The translations under genes were made by a program, and so were the position numbers. The notes beneath the pieces are model-generated. The model was not told where the DNA came from. It made no database searches and saw nothing but the letters and a program-made list of their open reading frames with translations. From NCBI RefSeq assembly GCF_009363275.1, contig NZ_CP045324.1, forward strand, positions 1,736,001 to 1,800,000: DNA of 64,000 nt. The letters run 5' to 3'. Every line of letters starts with the position of its first letter. The first letter of the stretch is position 1. Positions 8,249 through 17,094 of this stretch are shown here, in pieces. Source of the DNA: Marinobacter sp. THAF197a (GTDB taxonomy: Bacteria; Pseudomonadota; Gammaproteobacteria; Pseudomonadales; Oleiphilaceae).

Positions 8249-10092
8249 GCAAGGGTGGTTGCGTCCCGGCCGGCGGCTTTGGAGGCGTAGAGGGCTTCAT
8301 CGGCGCGTCGGAACAGGCTGTCTGGCTGCTCTTCGACGCCCAGTTCCGCGATGCCGGCGCTAACGGTGAGGCTGATGGCTGTACCATCGGGAGCGGTAAT
8401 GCGAGAGTCCCGCACCGCCTCAAGAATGTCCTGGCACAATTTGGAGGCGCCGGTGGCGTCTGTACCCGGTAGCAGCAGGGCAAATTCCTCGCCACCAAAA
8501 CGGACCGCGACATCCCGTGGTCGCTTGATCTGGTTCTTCAGGCAGGTGGCGATGTGCCTGAGGCATTGGTCACCGAAATCGTGGCCCCAGCTGTCGTTAA
8601 TCCGCTTGAAATGATCGGCATCAACCAGCGCCAGCGACAATGGCTGGCCGGTTCGACGAGCTTCACGGCAGAGTTCCGGTAACAGGTTATCCATATGCCG
8701 GCGGTTGTGCAGTCCGGTCAGGGCATCGTTCAGGCTGAGGGACGCCAGTTTCCGGTTCGCCTGCTCAAGTTCCCGCATGGTATTGCGCAGTTGTGCGGTG
8801 CGCTCGTGAACCTTGAACTCCAGCTCTGTGCGTGCCTGGTGCTCAATATCCAGCAACTTCTGATTCAGCAGGCGCCAGCGTTGCACCATGGCATAGTTCA
8901 GCAGGATAACCTGACCCCCGACAGCCGCTTGCATCATGACCTCGCGGGCCAGGTAGTCGCCCAGGTAGCCGAAGGCCGCCAGGGCATAGGCCAGGGCACC
9001 GACCACCATGATCATCCAGGCAGCGATGTACCAGAAGGCGGGCAGATAGCCCTGGCGCCAGCGGATAGTCGCAATGACCGACAACGCGGCAATCACCACC
9101 AGCGCATGGGCTGTGTTGAGCAGGATGGCTTTGGAGTAGGGTAGCAGGAAGGTCAGGGCCAGGAAGCCCACAGCAGACCAGACCAGCCCCCGGAGCACGG
9201 ATTCTGAAATCGTGCCGGCACTGACATCAAGAAATGACCAGCCAAACAGTGCCATGGCGGCTGAACAGATGACCAGGGTGAGTGGGATCGACAGGTTCGC
9301 CAGCTGTGCACTCTCGGGCCAGAAATACTGATTCGCGAAGCCGCCCATGGCAAACAGAAACATCGCCATGGAGCTGATATAGAAAGCGTTATAGAAGTAG
9401 TACCGGGTGCCGGAGCTGAAGAATAGCAGCAGGTTAAAGGCGGCCAGAATCAGCAGCGCCCCGTAGAACAGGCCGTGGATCAAGGTCAGGTGATTGCTTT
9501 CCGCAATGACCTCTTCCGGTGTCATCAGGGCCAGGGGCACATTCAGCGCCCCGCTGCTGTGAACCCGAATGGTAATGGTGCGCCGTTCGGACGGATCCAG
9601 CGTGACCGGTAACAGGTAATAACGGTAATCTATACCCCGGGTGGCAAACGGCAGTGAATCACCTGTGGCCAGTGGTGGTGCGGCCTCGGTGACGACATCC
9701 GGGCTGCCTGGCTGATGGCGGTGCTGCCAGAAGGTGATTTCGTCCAGCAGCGGGTAGTTAAGTTTCAGATACCAGAGCGCTCGGTTGGCGCCCGAGTTGT
9801 GGACGGTCAGTTGTATCCAGTAGACGGCGTCTGTATGGCTGAACACCAGGTCATGGCCGTTGGCGGGTGTCCAGGGCATATCCGCCGGCAGTTCTGATGC
9901 GCTCTGAGCGGCGTGGGCTGGCTCGCCGGGGCGGGCGGAATGGAAGCACAAGTGATGATTAATTGCGCTCCGGGCTTCGGGGTTGGTCGCCTGTAGGATC
10001 GGACATGGTTCCGCCGCCATGCTGTAACCGGGCATAATGCCGGCAAAGGCCAGCAGGCCAAGCATCAGCAGGGCGCAGAATCGAGGCGTCAT
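8215..10092 (-). CDS. Membrane diguanylate cyclase with 7TMR-DISM sensor
   Basis: Predicted inner-membrane enzyme making cyclic di-GMP. 625 residues: signal peptide (about 1-28), a periplasmic 7TMR-DISM extracellular-type domain (about 35-175), seven helices (about 190-400), a coiled-coil linker rich in Glu/Arg/Leu, and a C-terminal GGDEF domain with active site RFGGEEF. The product-inhibition I-site is intact: RPRD five residues before GGEEF. No EAL domain is present. DISM receptors often bind carbohydrates or small ligands outside the membrane, but the ligand here is unknown. The ATG at 10092 is preferred over TTG at 10095. Confidence 0.9.
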   Translation of the reverse strand: MTPRFCALLMLGLLAFAGIMPGYSMAAEPCPILQATNPEARSAINHHLCFHSARPGEPAHAAQSASELPADMPWTPANGHDLVFSHTDAVYWIQLTVHNSGANRALWYLKLNYPLLDEITFWQHRHQPGSPDVVTEAAPPLATGDSLPFATRGIDYRYYLLPVTLDPSERRTITIRVHSSGALNVPLALMTPEEVIAESNHLTLIHGLFYGALLILAAFNLLLFFSSGTRYYFYNAFYISSMAMFLFAMGGFANQYFWPESAQLANLSIPLTLVICSAAMALFGWSFLDVSAGTISESVLRGLVWSAVGFLALTFLLPYSKAILLNTAHALVVIAALSVIATIRWRQGYLPAFWYIAAWMIMVVGALAYALAAFGYLGDYLAREVMMQAAVGGQVILLNYAMVQRWRLLNQKLLDIEHQARTELEFKVHERTAQLRNTMRELEQANRKLASLSLNDALTGLHNRRHMDNLLPELCREARRTGQPLSLALVDADHFKRINDSWGHDFGDQCLRHIATCLKNQIKRPRDVAVRFGGEEFALLLPGTDATGASKLCQDILEAVRDSRITAPDGTAISLTVSAGIAELGVEEQPDSLFRRADEALYASKAAGRDATTLAQRSSEPASNS

Positions 10093-10174
10093 CAACGAAA
10101 TCCCATGTCGAATGAAGGCGGAAGTGTAGCCAGCGTAAACAAATCCTGCTGTTAAACAGGTTCAAGTTTCTTGT

Positions 10175-10200
10175 TTGTCAGGGTGTCAGATTCCTGACAA
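10175..10200. repeat. Inverted repeat upstream of rlmM
   Basis: TTGTCAGG and CCTGACAA are separated by ten bases, 22 bases before the rlmM start codon. They could be an operator or a weak leader hairpin. There is no T run after it, and nothing else supports a function. Confidence 0.4.
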
Positions 10201-10221
10201 TTTTGAATGAAAAGGTGATAG

Positions 10222-11298
10222 ATGCAACAGGTTATGCTGGTGTGCCGCCCGGGATTCGAAGCCGAGGCGGGCCAGGAAGTGACGGATCAGGCAGCCCTTA
10301 AAGGCGTGTTTGGTTACTTTCAGCCGGTCAGGAATAGCGGGCTGGTTCGGTTTACCATTGGCAGTGAGGAAAGCCCGGAGGAACTGATGGGCCGCCTGCC
10401 GTTGGACGAACTGGTATTTGTCCGGGATTGGTTCGTTATCCTGGGCGATTGCGCGTTGCCAGTACAGGATCGGGTTGGAGCCGTTGTCGGTTTTCTGCGA
10501 GATCAGGATTGGAATGGTAGTGGCTGTGCAAGGGTAGAGGTGCGTTTACCGGAGAACAACGAGGACCGGGACCTGGGCAACTTTTCCCGAAAATGGGTAG
10601 CGCCGTTATCCAAGGGCCTGCGGGGCGCGGGATTGCTTCAGGAAACGGCGGATGCAAAAACCGGAAAACGGCTGGAAATACTGCTGGCAGACTTTGGCAC
10701 GGCTGTGATTGGGTACAGCCTCGCTGGTAACCGGTCGCCGTTCCCGGGGGGCGTGCCGCGGCTCAGATTACCCGCCTCGGCCCCCAGCCGCTCTGCGCTC
10801 AAACTCGAGGAAGCCTGGAAGGTATTTCTGCCGGAGGATCGCTGGCTCGACTACCTTGGTGGTGGCAGGAAAGCCGTCGATCTGGGAGCCGCGCCCGGCG
10901 GTTGGACCTGGCAACTGGTGAACCAGGGTATGATGGTGACGGCTGTTGATAATGGCCCGATGAATCCGGATTTGATGGCCAGTGGGCATGTTGAGCACAT
11001 TGAGGCGGATGGTTATGCCTGGCGCCCGAAGCGGGCGGTCGACTGGATGGTTTGCGACATAGTCGATAAGCCGCGACGCACCGCCCGGATGGCAGTGGAC
11101 TGGCTGGCAGACAGGCTTTGCCGTTACACGGTATTCAACCTGAAGTTACCGATGAAGAAGCGCTACGACGAATGGCTGGTATGCCAGGACATCCTGGTGC
11201 GTGGTCTTGAGGAGGCGGGCCTGACTTGCCATGTACGGGCCCGCCACCTTTATCATGATCGAGAGGAAATCACCTGTTTTATCGAGCGCCTGGACTAA
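10222..11298 (+). CDS. rlmM: 23S rRNA 2'-O-methyltransferase RlmM
   Basis: Methylates the ribose of C2498 (E. coli numbering) in 23S rRNA, using S-adenosylmethionine. 358 residues, the usual length. The N-terminal THUMP-like part begins CRPGFEAEAGQEV; the Rossmann methyltransferase part has the SAM motif DLGAAPGGWTWQL, the acidic DWMVCDIVDKP, and the lysine region FNLKLPMKKRYDEW expected of the K-D-K-E catalytic set. The start ATG is preceded by AAAAGGTG. It is transcribed alone, and converges with the ABM-fold gene 11 bases downstream. Confidence 0.96.
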   Translation: MQQVMLVCRPGFEAEAGQEVTDQAALKGVFGYFQPVRNSGLVRFTIGSEESPEELMGRLPLDELVFVRDWFVILGDCALPVQDRVGAVVGFLRDQDWNGSGCARVEVRLPENNEDRDLGNFSRKWVAPLSKGLRGAGLLQETADAKTGKRLEILLADFGTAVIGYSLAGNRSPFPGGVPRLRLPASAPSRSALKLEEAWKVFLPEDRWLDYLGGGRKAVDLGAAPGGWTWQLVNQGMMVTAVDNGPMNPDLMASGHVEHIEADGYAWRPKRAVDWMVCDIVDKPRRTARMAVDWLADRLCRYTVFNLKLPMKKRYDEWLVCQDILVRGLEEAGLTCHVRARHLYHDREEITCFIERLD

Positions 11299-11309
11299 GC
11301 CGGAGTGGC

Positions 11310-11603
11310 TCAGGGCATAGGGCTTTGCTCAAGAACCGTGATGATTTCATCGCGGTCCATCATGGGCACCAGTTCTGCCATCAGCTCGCGCCGCTCCCGG
11401 GAATGGTACCAGCGATCCCAGTCAGCTTCAGAGCGCCAGTTGGCAAGGGTGATACGGTGGTTCGGGTCATGGCTGTCGACCAGCGTCTCACCTGAAATAA
11501 AACCGGGTGTACTAACGGCCTGCTGCAGTACCAAACGTGAACGCTCCTCGTAGGCGGTTTCCAGAGACTCTGCGATGTGTCGTTCAATCAAAACCCGAAT
11601 CAT
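11310..11603 (-). CDS. ABM-superfamily protein (antibiotic biosynthesis monooxygenase fold)
   Basis: 97-residue protein with the ferredoxin-like dimeric alpha/beta-barrel signature: MIRVLIERHI start, a PGFISGETL segment, and the aromatic NWRSEADWDRWYHSRERR helix. Proteins of this fold include small monooxygenases, haem-degrading enzymes and many of unknown role. No haem-degradation residues can be assigned with confidence here. No functional partner is evident; tusA is divergent upstream and rlmM convergent downstream. Confidence 0.75.
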   Translation of the reverse strand: MIRVLIERHIAESLETAYEERSRLVLQQAVSTPGFISGETLVDSHDPNHRITLANWRSEADWDRWYHSRERRELMAELVPMMDRDEIITVLEQSPMP

Positions 11604-11685
11604 GCAATTGGTCCTTTATTTTCGTTGCTGTAAACAATAATTTAGCACCGGATTCTGAAAATCACGAGAACTGGAGGTGGCTGTT

Positions 11686-11928
11686 GTGACAACCCTGGAG
11701 TTTCAAGCCGAGCTGGACGCTCGAGGGCTGTTCTGCCCGGAACCGGTAATGATGCTGCACACCCGGATCAACGATGTTGGCGTGGGGGAAGTGTTGCGCG
11801 TTGTAGCGACCGATCCTTCAACAACCCGGGATATACCCCGTTTTTGTCAGTTCCTGGGCCATGAGCTGCTGAGCCAACAGGAACTGGAAGGGGAATTCCA
11901 TTTCCTGATTCGCCGTTGTGAGAGCTGA
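11686..11928 (+). CDS. tusA: TusA-family sulfur carrier
   Basis: Small sulfurtransferase passing persulfide sulfur, in E. coli for 2-thiouridine formation at the tRNA wobble position. 80 residues with the diagnostic CPxP motif (FCPEPVM, active Cys17) in the first helix and a PRFCQFLGHELL segment with a second cysteine. I chose GTG at 11686, with GGAGG eight bases before it; an in-frame GTG at 11677 would bury that site. The acceptor pathway enzyme MnmA is encoded in the same window (29533-30711), though not adjacent. It converges with dsbD, sharing a hairpin across both stop codons. Confidence 0.88.
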   Translation: MTTLEFQAELDARGLFCPEPVMMLHTRINDVGVGEVLRVVATDPSTTRDIPRFCQFLGHELLSQQELEGEFHFLIRRCES

Positions 11929-11946
11929 GCACACCGCTCAGCTCTC
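11920..11946. terminator. Shared hairpin spanning the tusA and dsbD stops
   Basis: GAGAGCTGAGC and GCTCAGCTCTC form an 11-bp perfect stem with a five-base loop. The tusA TGA (11926-11928) lies in one arm and the dsbD stop (11940-11938) in the other. There is no T run on either side, so it may be a weak bidirectional terminator or a 3'-end protector. Confidence 0.5.
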
Positions 11947-13833
11947 CCGGGCCACCTTGCCAAGATGGTCAAGGAACTGCCTACGGTTCATTTCCCCGAG
12001 CACCCGTGCTTCCTGTAGCTCTTCGCCGTTGGTTCGATAGAACAGAATTGCCGGCGGACCAAACAGCCCGAGTTCATCCAGCAGGGCCTGTTGGTCACGG
12101 GTGTTGTCGGTCATGTCGATTTGCAACAGGGTGTAGGGTGCTAACGCCTGGATCACGTCCTGGTCGCTGAACACGTTCCGCTCCATGATTTTGCACGACA
12201 CGCACCAATCCGCGTAGAAGTCGAGCACAACAGGTTGCTGGTTGGCGCGGGCATCGGCCAGCATTGCGCGAATCTGTTGCGGATCTTCGACCCGCTGGAA
12301 GTCTGCATGGCTGGCGCCGCCGCCCTGAACCTGGCCGGCAGATGCGGTAAACGGTGCCAGCGGCCGCAGCGGATCATTGGCGCCGCTGAACGCCCCTGCC
12401 AGGAGCGCCAGGCCATAGGCGAACATTACCAGGCCCAGGCCCTTGCGTGTGCGTTCCCAGCCAGCCCTGGCCGCATCAAAAGCACCCAACTGAACGCCTG
12501 TGATGGCGACCAGTAGCCCCCACATGGTCAGGCCTGCCCAGGCTGGTACCATCCGCTCGATAAGCCAGATGGCAACGGCAAGCAGCATGACGCCGTAAAA
12601 ATGTTTGACGGTCGTCATCCAGTGGCCTGAGGTAGGCAGCAGCTTGCGACCGCCGACGGCCACAAGAATCAGTGGCACACCCATGCCAAGCCCAAGTGCA
12701 AGCAGGGCAACGCCACCTATGACGGCGTCCTGGGTGGTAGAGATGTAAAGCAGGCTACCGGCCAGAGGCGCAGAGACACAGGGCGAGACAATCAGTGCCG
12801 ACAATGAACCAATGCCGAAGATACTGATCACCCGGGTGCCGGTCAGCTTCTGGCTGGCATCGTTCAGCGGCTCGCGGATAAACTTGGGTAGCTGAATCTC
12901 AAACAGGTCAAACATCGCCAGGGCAAACACCACAAACAGTGCCGCAAAAACACCGAGTACGAGGGGCGACTGGAGTTGTGCCTGCAGGTTGAAACTGGCG
13001 CCCAGCAGGCCGGTAATCACCCCAGCGGCGGCGTAGGTAAGCGCCATGCCCAGCACGTAGCTTCCGGAAAGAAGGAGAGCATGGCCTGTCGTGCGGGTGT
13101 TGTGGCCTGAGACCATAGTGGAAATAATCGGCACCATGGGCAACACGCACGGGGTGAAGGTCAGCCCCAGCCCCAGCAGGAAGAATACCCCGGCGATCAT
13201 CCAGATCGACTGGCTGGACAGGAATCCGGCCAGGCCGGTTGCCGAAGAAGTGTTATCTGTCGTGTTGAATGCTCCGCTGCTGGAGCCGCTGCCTGAAGCG
13301 GGTGAGGAACGACTGCCCTGGCTATCACCTTTACCCGGATAGTACAGAACGTCCCGCGTCTGCGGCGGATAACACAGACCCGCCTTTGCGCAGCCCTGGT
13401 AGGTCACTTGCAGTTCCGCTTCCTGTATACCCTCGGGAAGGATGACCGGCACCCGGGCCTCGACCGGATCGAAGAACACCATCATCTCGCCGAAGTATTC
13501 GTCTTCGGTCAGGGTGCCGGGCAGGGAGAACTCGGGCTCGCCAATGCTGACGCCTTCAGTGACCGGAGTAATCTGTATACGGCTTTTGTAGAGATAGTGT
13601 TCCGGGGCAATATTCCAGGACAGGACAACGCTGTCGCCTTCCGTGCTGTGGTTGAAGGGCAGCGCCTCGTCTACGGGCAGGAAGCCGTTGTTGCCGCCAC
13701 CAAACAGGGAGCTTCCTGAGTTGCCAAAGGCCAGGGCGGAGGCCGGAAGCAGGGTAAACAGCAGTGCCAGCAAGGCCACGAGCTGGGAGACCGGGCGGCG
13801 CAATCGTTGATGGGAGTCCGGAATAGCTGTCAT
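11938..13833 (-). CDS. dsbD: Thiol:disulfide interchange protein DsbD
   Basis: Inner-membrane electron carrier taking reducing power from cytoplasmic thioredoxin to periplasmic thiol proteins (DsbC, cytochrome c maturation). 631 residues: signal peptide (about 1-35), a periplasmic alpha domain with the cysteine pair in CAKAGLCYPP, a Ser/Gly-rich linker, eight helices with TPCVLPMVPI and VSPCVSAPLAG carrying the membrane cysteines, and a C-terminal thioredoxin domain with DWCVSCK. All three cysteine pairs are present. The role fits the several c-type haem subunits encoded by the cco operon, although it is a separate transcription unit. Confidence 0.95.
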   Translation of the reverse strand: MTAIPDSHQRLRRPVSQLVALLALLFTLLPASALAFGNSGSSLFGGGNNGFLPVDEALPFNHSTEGDSVVLSWNIAPEHYLYKSRIQITPVTEGVSIGEPEFSLPGTLTEDEYFGEMMVFFDPVEARVPVILPEGIQEAELQVTYQGCAKAGLCYPPQTRDVLYYPGKGDSQGSRSSPASGSGSSSGAFNTTDNTSSATGLAGFLSSQSIWMIAGVFFLLGLGLTFTPCVLPMVPIISTMVSGHNTRTTGHALLLSGSYVLGMALTYAAAGVITGLLGASFNLQAQLQSPLVLGVFAALFVVFALAMFDLFEIQLPKFIREPLNDASQKLTGTRVISIFGIGSLSALIVSPCVSAPLAGSLLYISTTQDAVIGGVALLALGLGMGVPLILVAVGGRKLLPTSGHWMTTVKHFYGVMLLAVAIWLIERMVPAWAGLTMWGLLVAITGVQLGAFDAARAGWERTRKGLGLVMFAYGLALLAGAFSGANDPLRPLAPFTASAGQVQGGGASHADFQRVEDPQQIRAMLADARANQQPVVLDFYADWCVSCKIMERNVFSDQDVIQALAPYTLLQIDMTDNTRDQQALLDELGLFGPPAILFYRTNGEELQEARVLGEMNRRQFLDHLGKVARES

Positions 13834-13965
13834 GAATTCTTCGTTATCCTGGGTGTTTCCAATGGGGGCGGTATCGCGGCTCGTCGCCTTGCTGCCAGTG
13901 ACATCATTGCCATGGCAAAGTTCCCTCTGGTATTGCCTGCATTAAAGTCGCACAATAGCCAACCG

Positions 13966-14556
13966 ATGAATCACAATCCAGACGATCTTATCATGCTGTT
14001 CAACGACCTGTTCCGGGAATCCTTCCGGACCATTCTGGTCAGGGGCAGTGACGAACCGGAGTACCTGCCTGCCAGCGAGCCAGACGGACTTGCCCGGGTA
14101 GTGTTTGCCCACGGTTTTTTTGCCAGTGCCCTCCACGAGATTGCCCATTGGTGTATAGCCGGTGAGCATCGGCGCACATTGCACGATTACGGATACTGGT
14201 ATTGTCCGGATGGTCGCAGCCTGGAACAACAGCAGGCGTTTGAGCAGGTGGAGGTCAAGCCTCAGGCCGTTGAATGGCTGTTTTCCCTGGCCGCCGGCTC
14301 TCGCTTTCATATCAGCGTTGATAACCTTGCCGGCAGCGGCGCGGCCAATGAGCAAGGCTTCCGCCAGAATGTGCGCCTGCAGGCCTCCCGGTATCTGGCT
14401 CATGGCCTGCCATCAAGGGCTCAGCAATTTTTCGATACACTCAAGTCTTTCTACGGGACTGCCGACAGGGTCCAGCATCACTGGAACCAGGACAAGCGCC
14501 GTTTGGCGCCCATGGCAACCGAACACGACCAATCAAGGATAACAGAACCTCTATGA
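13966..14556 (+). CDS. epmC: Elongation factor P hydroxylase EpmC (YfcM)
   Basis: Hydroxylates the beta-lysylated lysine of elongation factor P in E. coli. 196 residues with the metal-binding HEIAHWCIAG motif, the DYGYWYCPDGR block and the EVKPQAVEWLF block, all family hallmarks. I start at ATG 13966 because it aligns with the E. coli N-terminus; the frame is open upstream to 13807, overlapping the start of dsbD, with another ATG at 13912. Its stop overlaps the rhlB start (ATGA), so the two are coupled. The partner enzymes EpmA and EpmB are not in this window. Confidence 0.9.
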   Translation: MNHNPDDLIMLFNDLFRESFRTILVRGSDEPEYLPASEPDGLARVVFAHGFFASALHEIAHWCIAGEHRRTLHDYGYWYCPDGRSLEQQQAFEQVEVKPQAVEWLFSLAAGSRFHISVDNLAGSGAANEQGFRQNVRLQASRYLAHGLPSRAQQFFDTLKSFYGTADRVQHHWNQDKRRLAPMATEHDQSRITEPL

Positions 14557-15836
14557 CAGCTGACCTAAAACCTACCGGCGATTTACGCTTCAGCGATCTT
14601 AACCTGGACAAGCGTCTGCTGGATGCCATCAGTAAAATCGGATTTGAATACTGCACGCCCATTCAGGCCGAAACCCTGCCCTGGACCTTGGCTTGCGAAG
14701 ACCTGATCGGCCAGGCCCAGACCGGTACCGGTAAAACGGCAGCCTTCCTGATTACTGCGATACAGACTCTGCTGGAAACACCGGTGGATGAAAAAGACCG
14801 GTTTGCCTCTGAGCCCAGAGTGCTTGCCCTGGCTCCAACCCGTGAATTGGCGATGCAGATTGCCAAGGACGCAGAGCAGCTGTGCCAGTACACCGGCCAC
14901 AATGTGGTCACCGTGGTGGGCGGTATGAACTACGACAAGCAGCGTGAGCAGTTGCAGAACGAGATTGTCGACATTCTGGTGGCAACCCCGGGCCGGTTGA
15001 TCGACTTCCTGGGCTCCCAGGACGTGTTTCTGGACCAGATCGACATCCTGATTCTGGATGAAGCAGACCGTATGCTGGATATGGGGTTCATCCCCGACGT
15101 CAAACGTATTATCCGCAAGTGCACTGGCAAAGAAGATCGCCAAACCCTGCTGTTCAGCGCCACCTTCAACCAGGACGTTCTGAACCTGGCGTCCATGTGG
15201 ACCCAAAACGCAGAGTTTGTTGAGATCGAGCCGGAGCAGAAAACCGCCGAACGGGTAGAACAGACCGTGTATCTGGTGTCTGACGACGACAAACTGCCTG
15301 TGCTGGTGAACTACCTCAAACGTCCGGAAGTTGAGAAAGCCATTGTGTTTGCCAATCGTCGTGACCAGTGCCGGGATCTTGAGGAGGATCTGAAGAATCA
15401 GGGCGTGAAAGTGTCCCTGATGTCTGGTGAGATCGCCCAGAACAAACGGTTGAAAACCCTGGATCAGTTCAAAAAGGGGCAGATCCAGGTGCTGGTGGCT
15501 ACCGATGTGGCAGGCCGGGGCATTCACGTGAATGGCGTTACCCACGTATTCAACTACAACCTGCCTGAGAACGCCGAAGATTACGTACACCGGATTGGTC
15601 GTACCGGACGCGCAGGCAAGACCGGTGTTTCCGTCAGCTTTGCCGGAGAAGACGACTCTTTTGCCTTACCGGAGATCGAGAAGTACATTAGCCAGAAGCT
15701 GAAAACCGCGGTGCCAGACGAAGACTTGATGGTCACCATGGATAACCCGCCGATCACTCGCAAGCGCGGTGGTCGCCGCCCCCAGAGTGGCCGCGGGCCG
15801 GCAGGGCGGGGCGGTTCGCGGCCCCGGCGCAACTGA
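14553..15836 (+). CDS. rhlB: DEAD-box RNA helicase, RhlB-like
   Basis: ATP-dependent RNA helicase of 427 residues. All core motifs are visible: Q-motif region around GFEYCTPIQ, Walker A AQTGTGKT, PTRELA, TPGRLIDF, DEAD (ILDEADRML), SAT, VFANRRDQ, ATDVAGRGIHV and HRIGRTGR. The tail after about residue 395 is short and basic, Gly/Arg-rich (KRGGRRPQSGRG), suited to RNA contact. RhlB is preferred to RhlE or SrmB because of the N-terminal FSDLNLDKRLLDAI and the overall length; in enterobacteria RhlB joins the RNase E degradosome. Confidence 0.88.
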   Translation: MTADLKPTGDLRFSDLNLDKRLLDAISKIGFEYCTPIQAETLPWTLACEDLIGQAQTGTGKTAAFLITAIQTLLETPVDEKDRFASEPRVLALAPTRELAMQIAKDAEQLCQYTGHNVVTVVGGMNYDKQREQLQNEIVDILVATPGRLIDFLGSQDVFLDQIDILILDEADRMLDMGFIPDVKRIIRKCTGKEDRQTLLFSATFNQDVLNLASMWTQNAEFVEIEPEQKTAERVEQTVYLVSDDDKLPVLVNYLKRPEVEKAIVFANRRDQCRDLEEDLKNQGVKVSLMSGEIAQNKRLKTLDQFKKGQIQVLVATDVAGRGIHVNGVTHVFNYNLPENAEDYVHRIGRTGRAGKTGVSVSFAGEDDSFALPEIEKYISQKLKTAVPDEDLMVTMDNPPITRKRGGRRPQSGRGPAGRGGSRPRRN

Positions 15837-15879
15837 GTCGCGTTGGTGTAGGGCGATTTAGGGTAATGGAGACCAGGTC

Positions 15880-17034
15880 ATGCTGATCGTTGCGGACGAG
15901 AACATTCCTTTACTGGACGCGTTCTTCGGTGATATTGGAGAAATACGCCGGGTTACAGGGCGAACGCTGAGCCGTGAGCAGGTGCAGGATGCGGATATCC
16001 TGCTGGTTCGTTCGGTGACCCGTGTTAACCGGGAGTTGCTGGAAGGCAGCCGGGTTCGTTTTGTGGGTACTGCGACCATTGGCACGGACCATATTGACCT
16101 GGAGTGGTTGCAGGCTCAGGGCATCGGCTTTGCCGCCGCCCCCGGATGCAACGCCAGCAGTGTGGCTGAGTATGTGTTGTCGGTGGTATCGCTGTATGCT
16201 GAACGACGGGGGCTGGACGATTGGACATCCCTGACGGTTGGTATCGTTGGCGTTGGTAATGTCGGTGGCCAGCTGGCTCAATGCCTGGAGCGCCTCGGTT
16301 TTGAGGTGCGCCTGTGTGACCCGCCGAGGCAGGAACGGGAACCCGGGGCTGAGCCGCCCTTTGTCAGTCTCGCTGAGGCGCTGGAGTGTGACGTGGTTAC
16401 CCTGCATACGCCATTAACCCGCCATCAGCCCCATGCCACCTGGCACATGGTGTCAGACCCGGAACTGGCTTTGATCGGCGCCGATCAGCTGCTGATCAAC
16501 GGTGGCAGGGGAGAGGTGGTTGATACCGAGGCTTTGATGCGCCGGCTGGAGCAAGCCGATGCACCGCTGGTGGCCCTGGATGTCTGGGAGCACGAGCCCG
16601 GGATAAGTCCTGATCTTGTGGACAAGGTATGGATGGCGACGCCCCATGTTGCTGGCTATAGCCTGGAAGGCAAGATGCAGGGCACGGAAATGGTTTATCG
16701 GGCGCTGTGTCAGTTCCTGGGACTGCCCATACGCAAGAAAGCAGGCCAGTTTTTACCTGAACCAGCGGTCAGCAAAGTCTCGTTTACCAGTTCCGCCGAG
16801 GAAGATGAGGCCATTCGTACGGCACTGCGGGTCTGTTATGACCCAAGGCGGGATGATGCCAGGCTGAGACTGGCTATGCGGGGAAATCCGGAGCAACGGG
16901 CTGTGGCGTTTGACCGCCTGCGCCGGGACTATCCGGTGCGCCGGGAGTGCTCCAGCCTGAAGGTTCAACTCAAAGGGACCAGTAAATCGCTCCAGGACGG
17001 TTTCCGTGCGCTGGGCTGCAAACTCAAGATCTGA
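15880..17034 (+). CDS. pdxB: Erythronate-4-phosphate dehydrogenase PdxB
   Basis: Second step of the DXP-dependent pyridoxal phosphate pathway: NAD-dependent oxidation of 4-phosphoerythronate. 384 residues in the D-2-hydroxyacid dehydrogenase fold: MLIVADENIPLLDAFF start, NAD-binding VGIVGVGNVGGQLA, catalytic Arg in LLINGGRGEVVD, Glu in VWEHEP, and His in TPHVAGYSLEGK. The C-terminal dimerisation region characteristic of PdxB (about 290-384) is present. It is followed by a strong terminator. Confidence 0.95.
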   Translation: MLIVADENIPLLDAFFGDIGEIRRVTGRTLSREQVQDADILLVRSVTRVNRELLEGSRVRFVGTATIGTDHIDLEWLQAQGIGFAAAPGCNASSVAEYVLSVVSLYAERRGLDDWTSLTVGIVGVGNVGGQLAQCLERLGFEVRLCDPPRQEREPGAEPPFVSLAEALECDVVTLHTPLTRHQPHATWHMVSDPELALIGADQLLINGGRGEVVDTEALMRRLEQADAPLVALDVWEHEPGISPDLVDKVWMATPHVAGYSLEGKMQGTEMVYRALCQFLGLPIRKKAGQFLPEPAVSKVSFTSSAEEDEAIRTALRVCYDPRRDDARLRLAMRGNPEQRAVAFDRLRRDYPVRRECSSLKVQLKGTSKSLQDGFRALGCKLKI

Positions 17035-17058
17035 TCAACATTACCTGATTGCACATGC

Positions 17059-17092
17059 AAAGGGGGCGCCGATAGCGCCCCCTTTTGTTTTC
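17059..17092. terminator. Intrinsic terminator between pdxB and htpX
   Basis: AAGGGGGCGC and GCGCCCCCTT make a roughly 10-bp GC-rich stem, followed by TTTTGTTTT on the plus strand and preceded by A residues that give a short T run on the minus strand. It ends pdxB and probably also the convergent htpX. Confidence 0.9.
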
Positions 17093-17094
17093 TG

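Noticed and set aside
14583..15590. Minus-strand open frame of 335 codons opposite rhlB
   Set aside because: All helicase motifs lie on the other strand; this frame has none.
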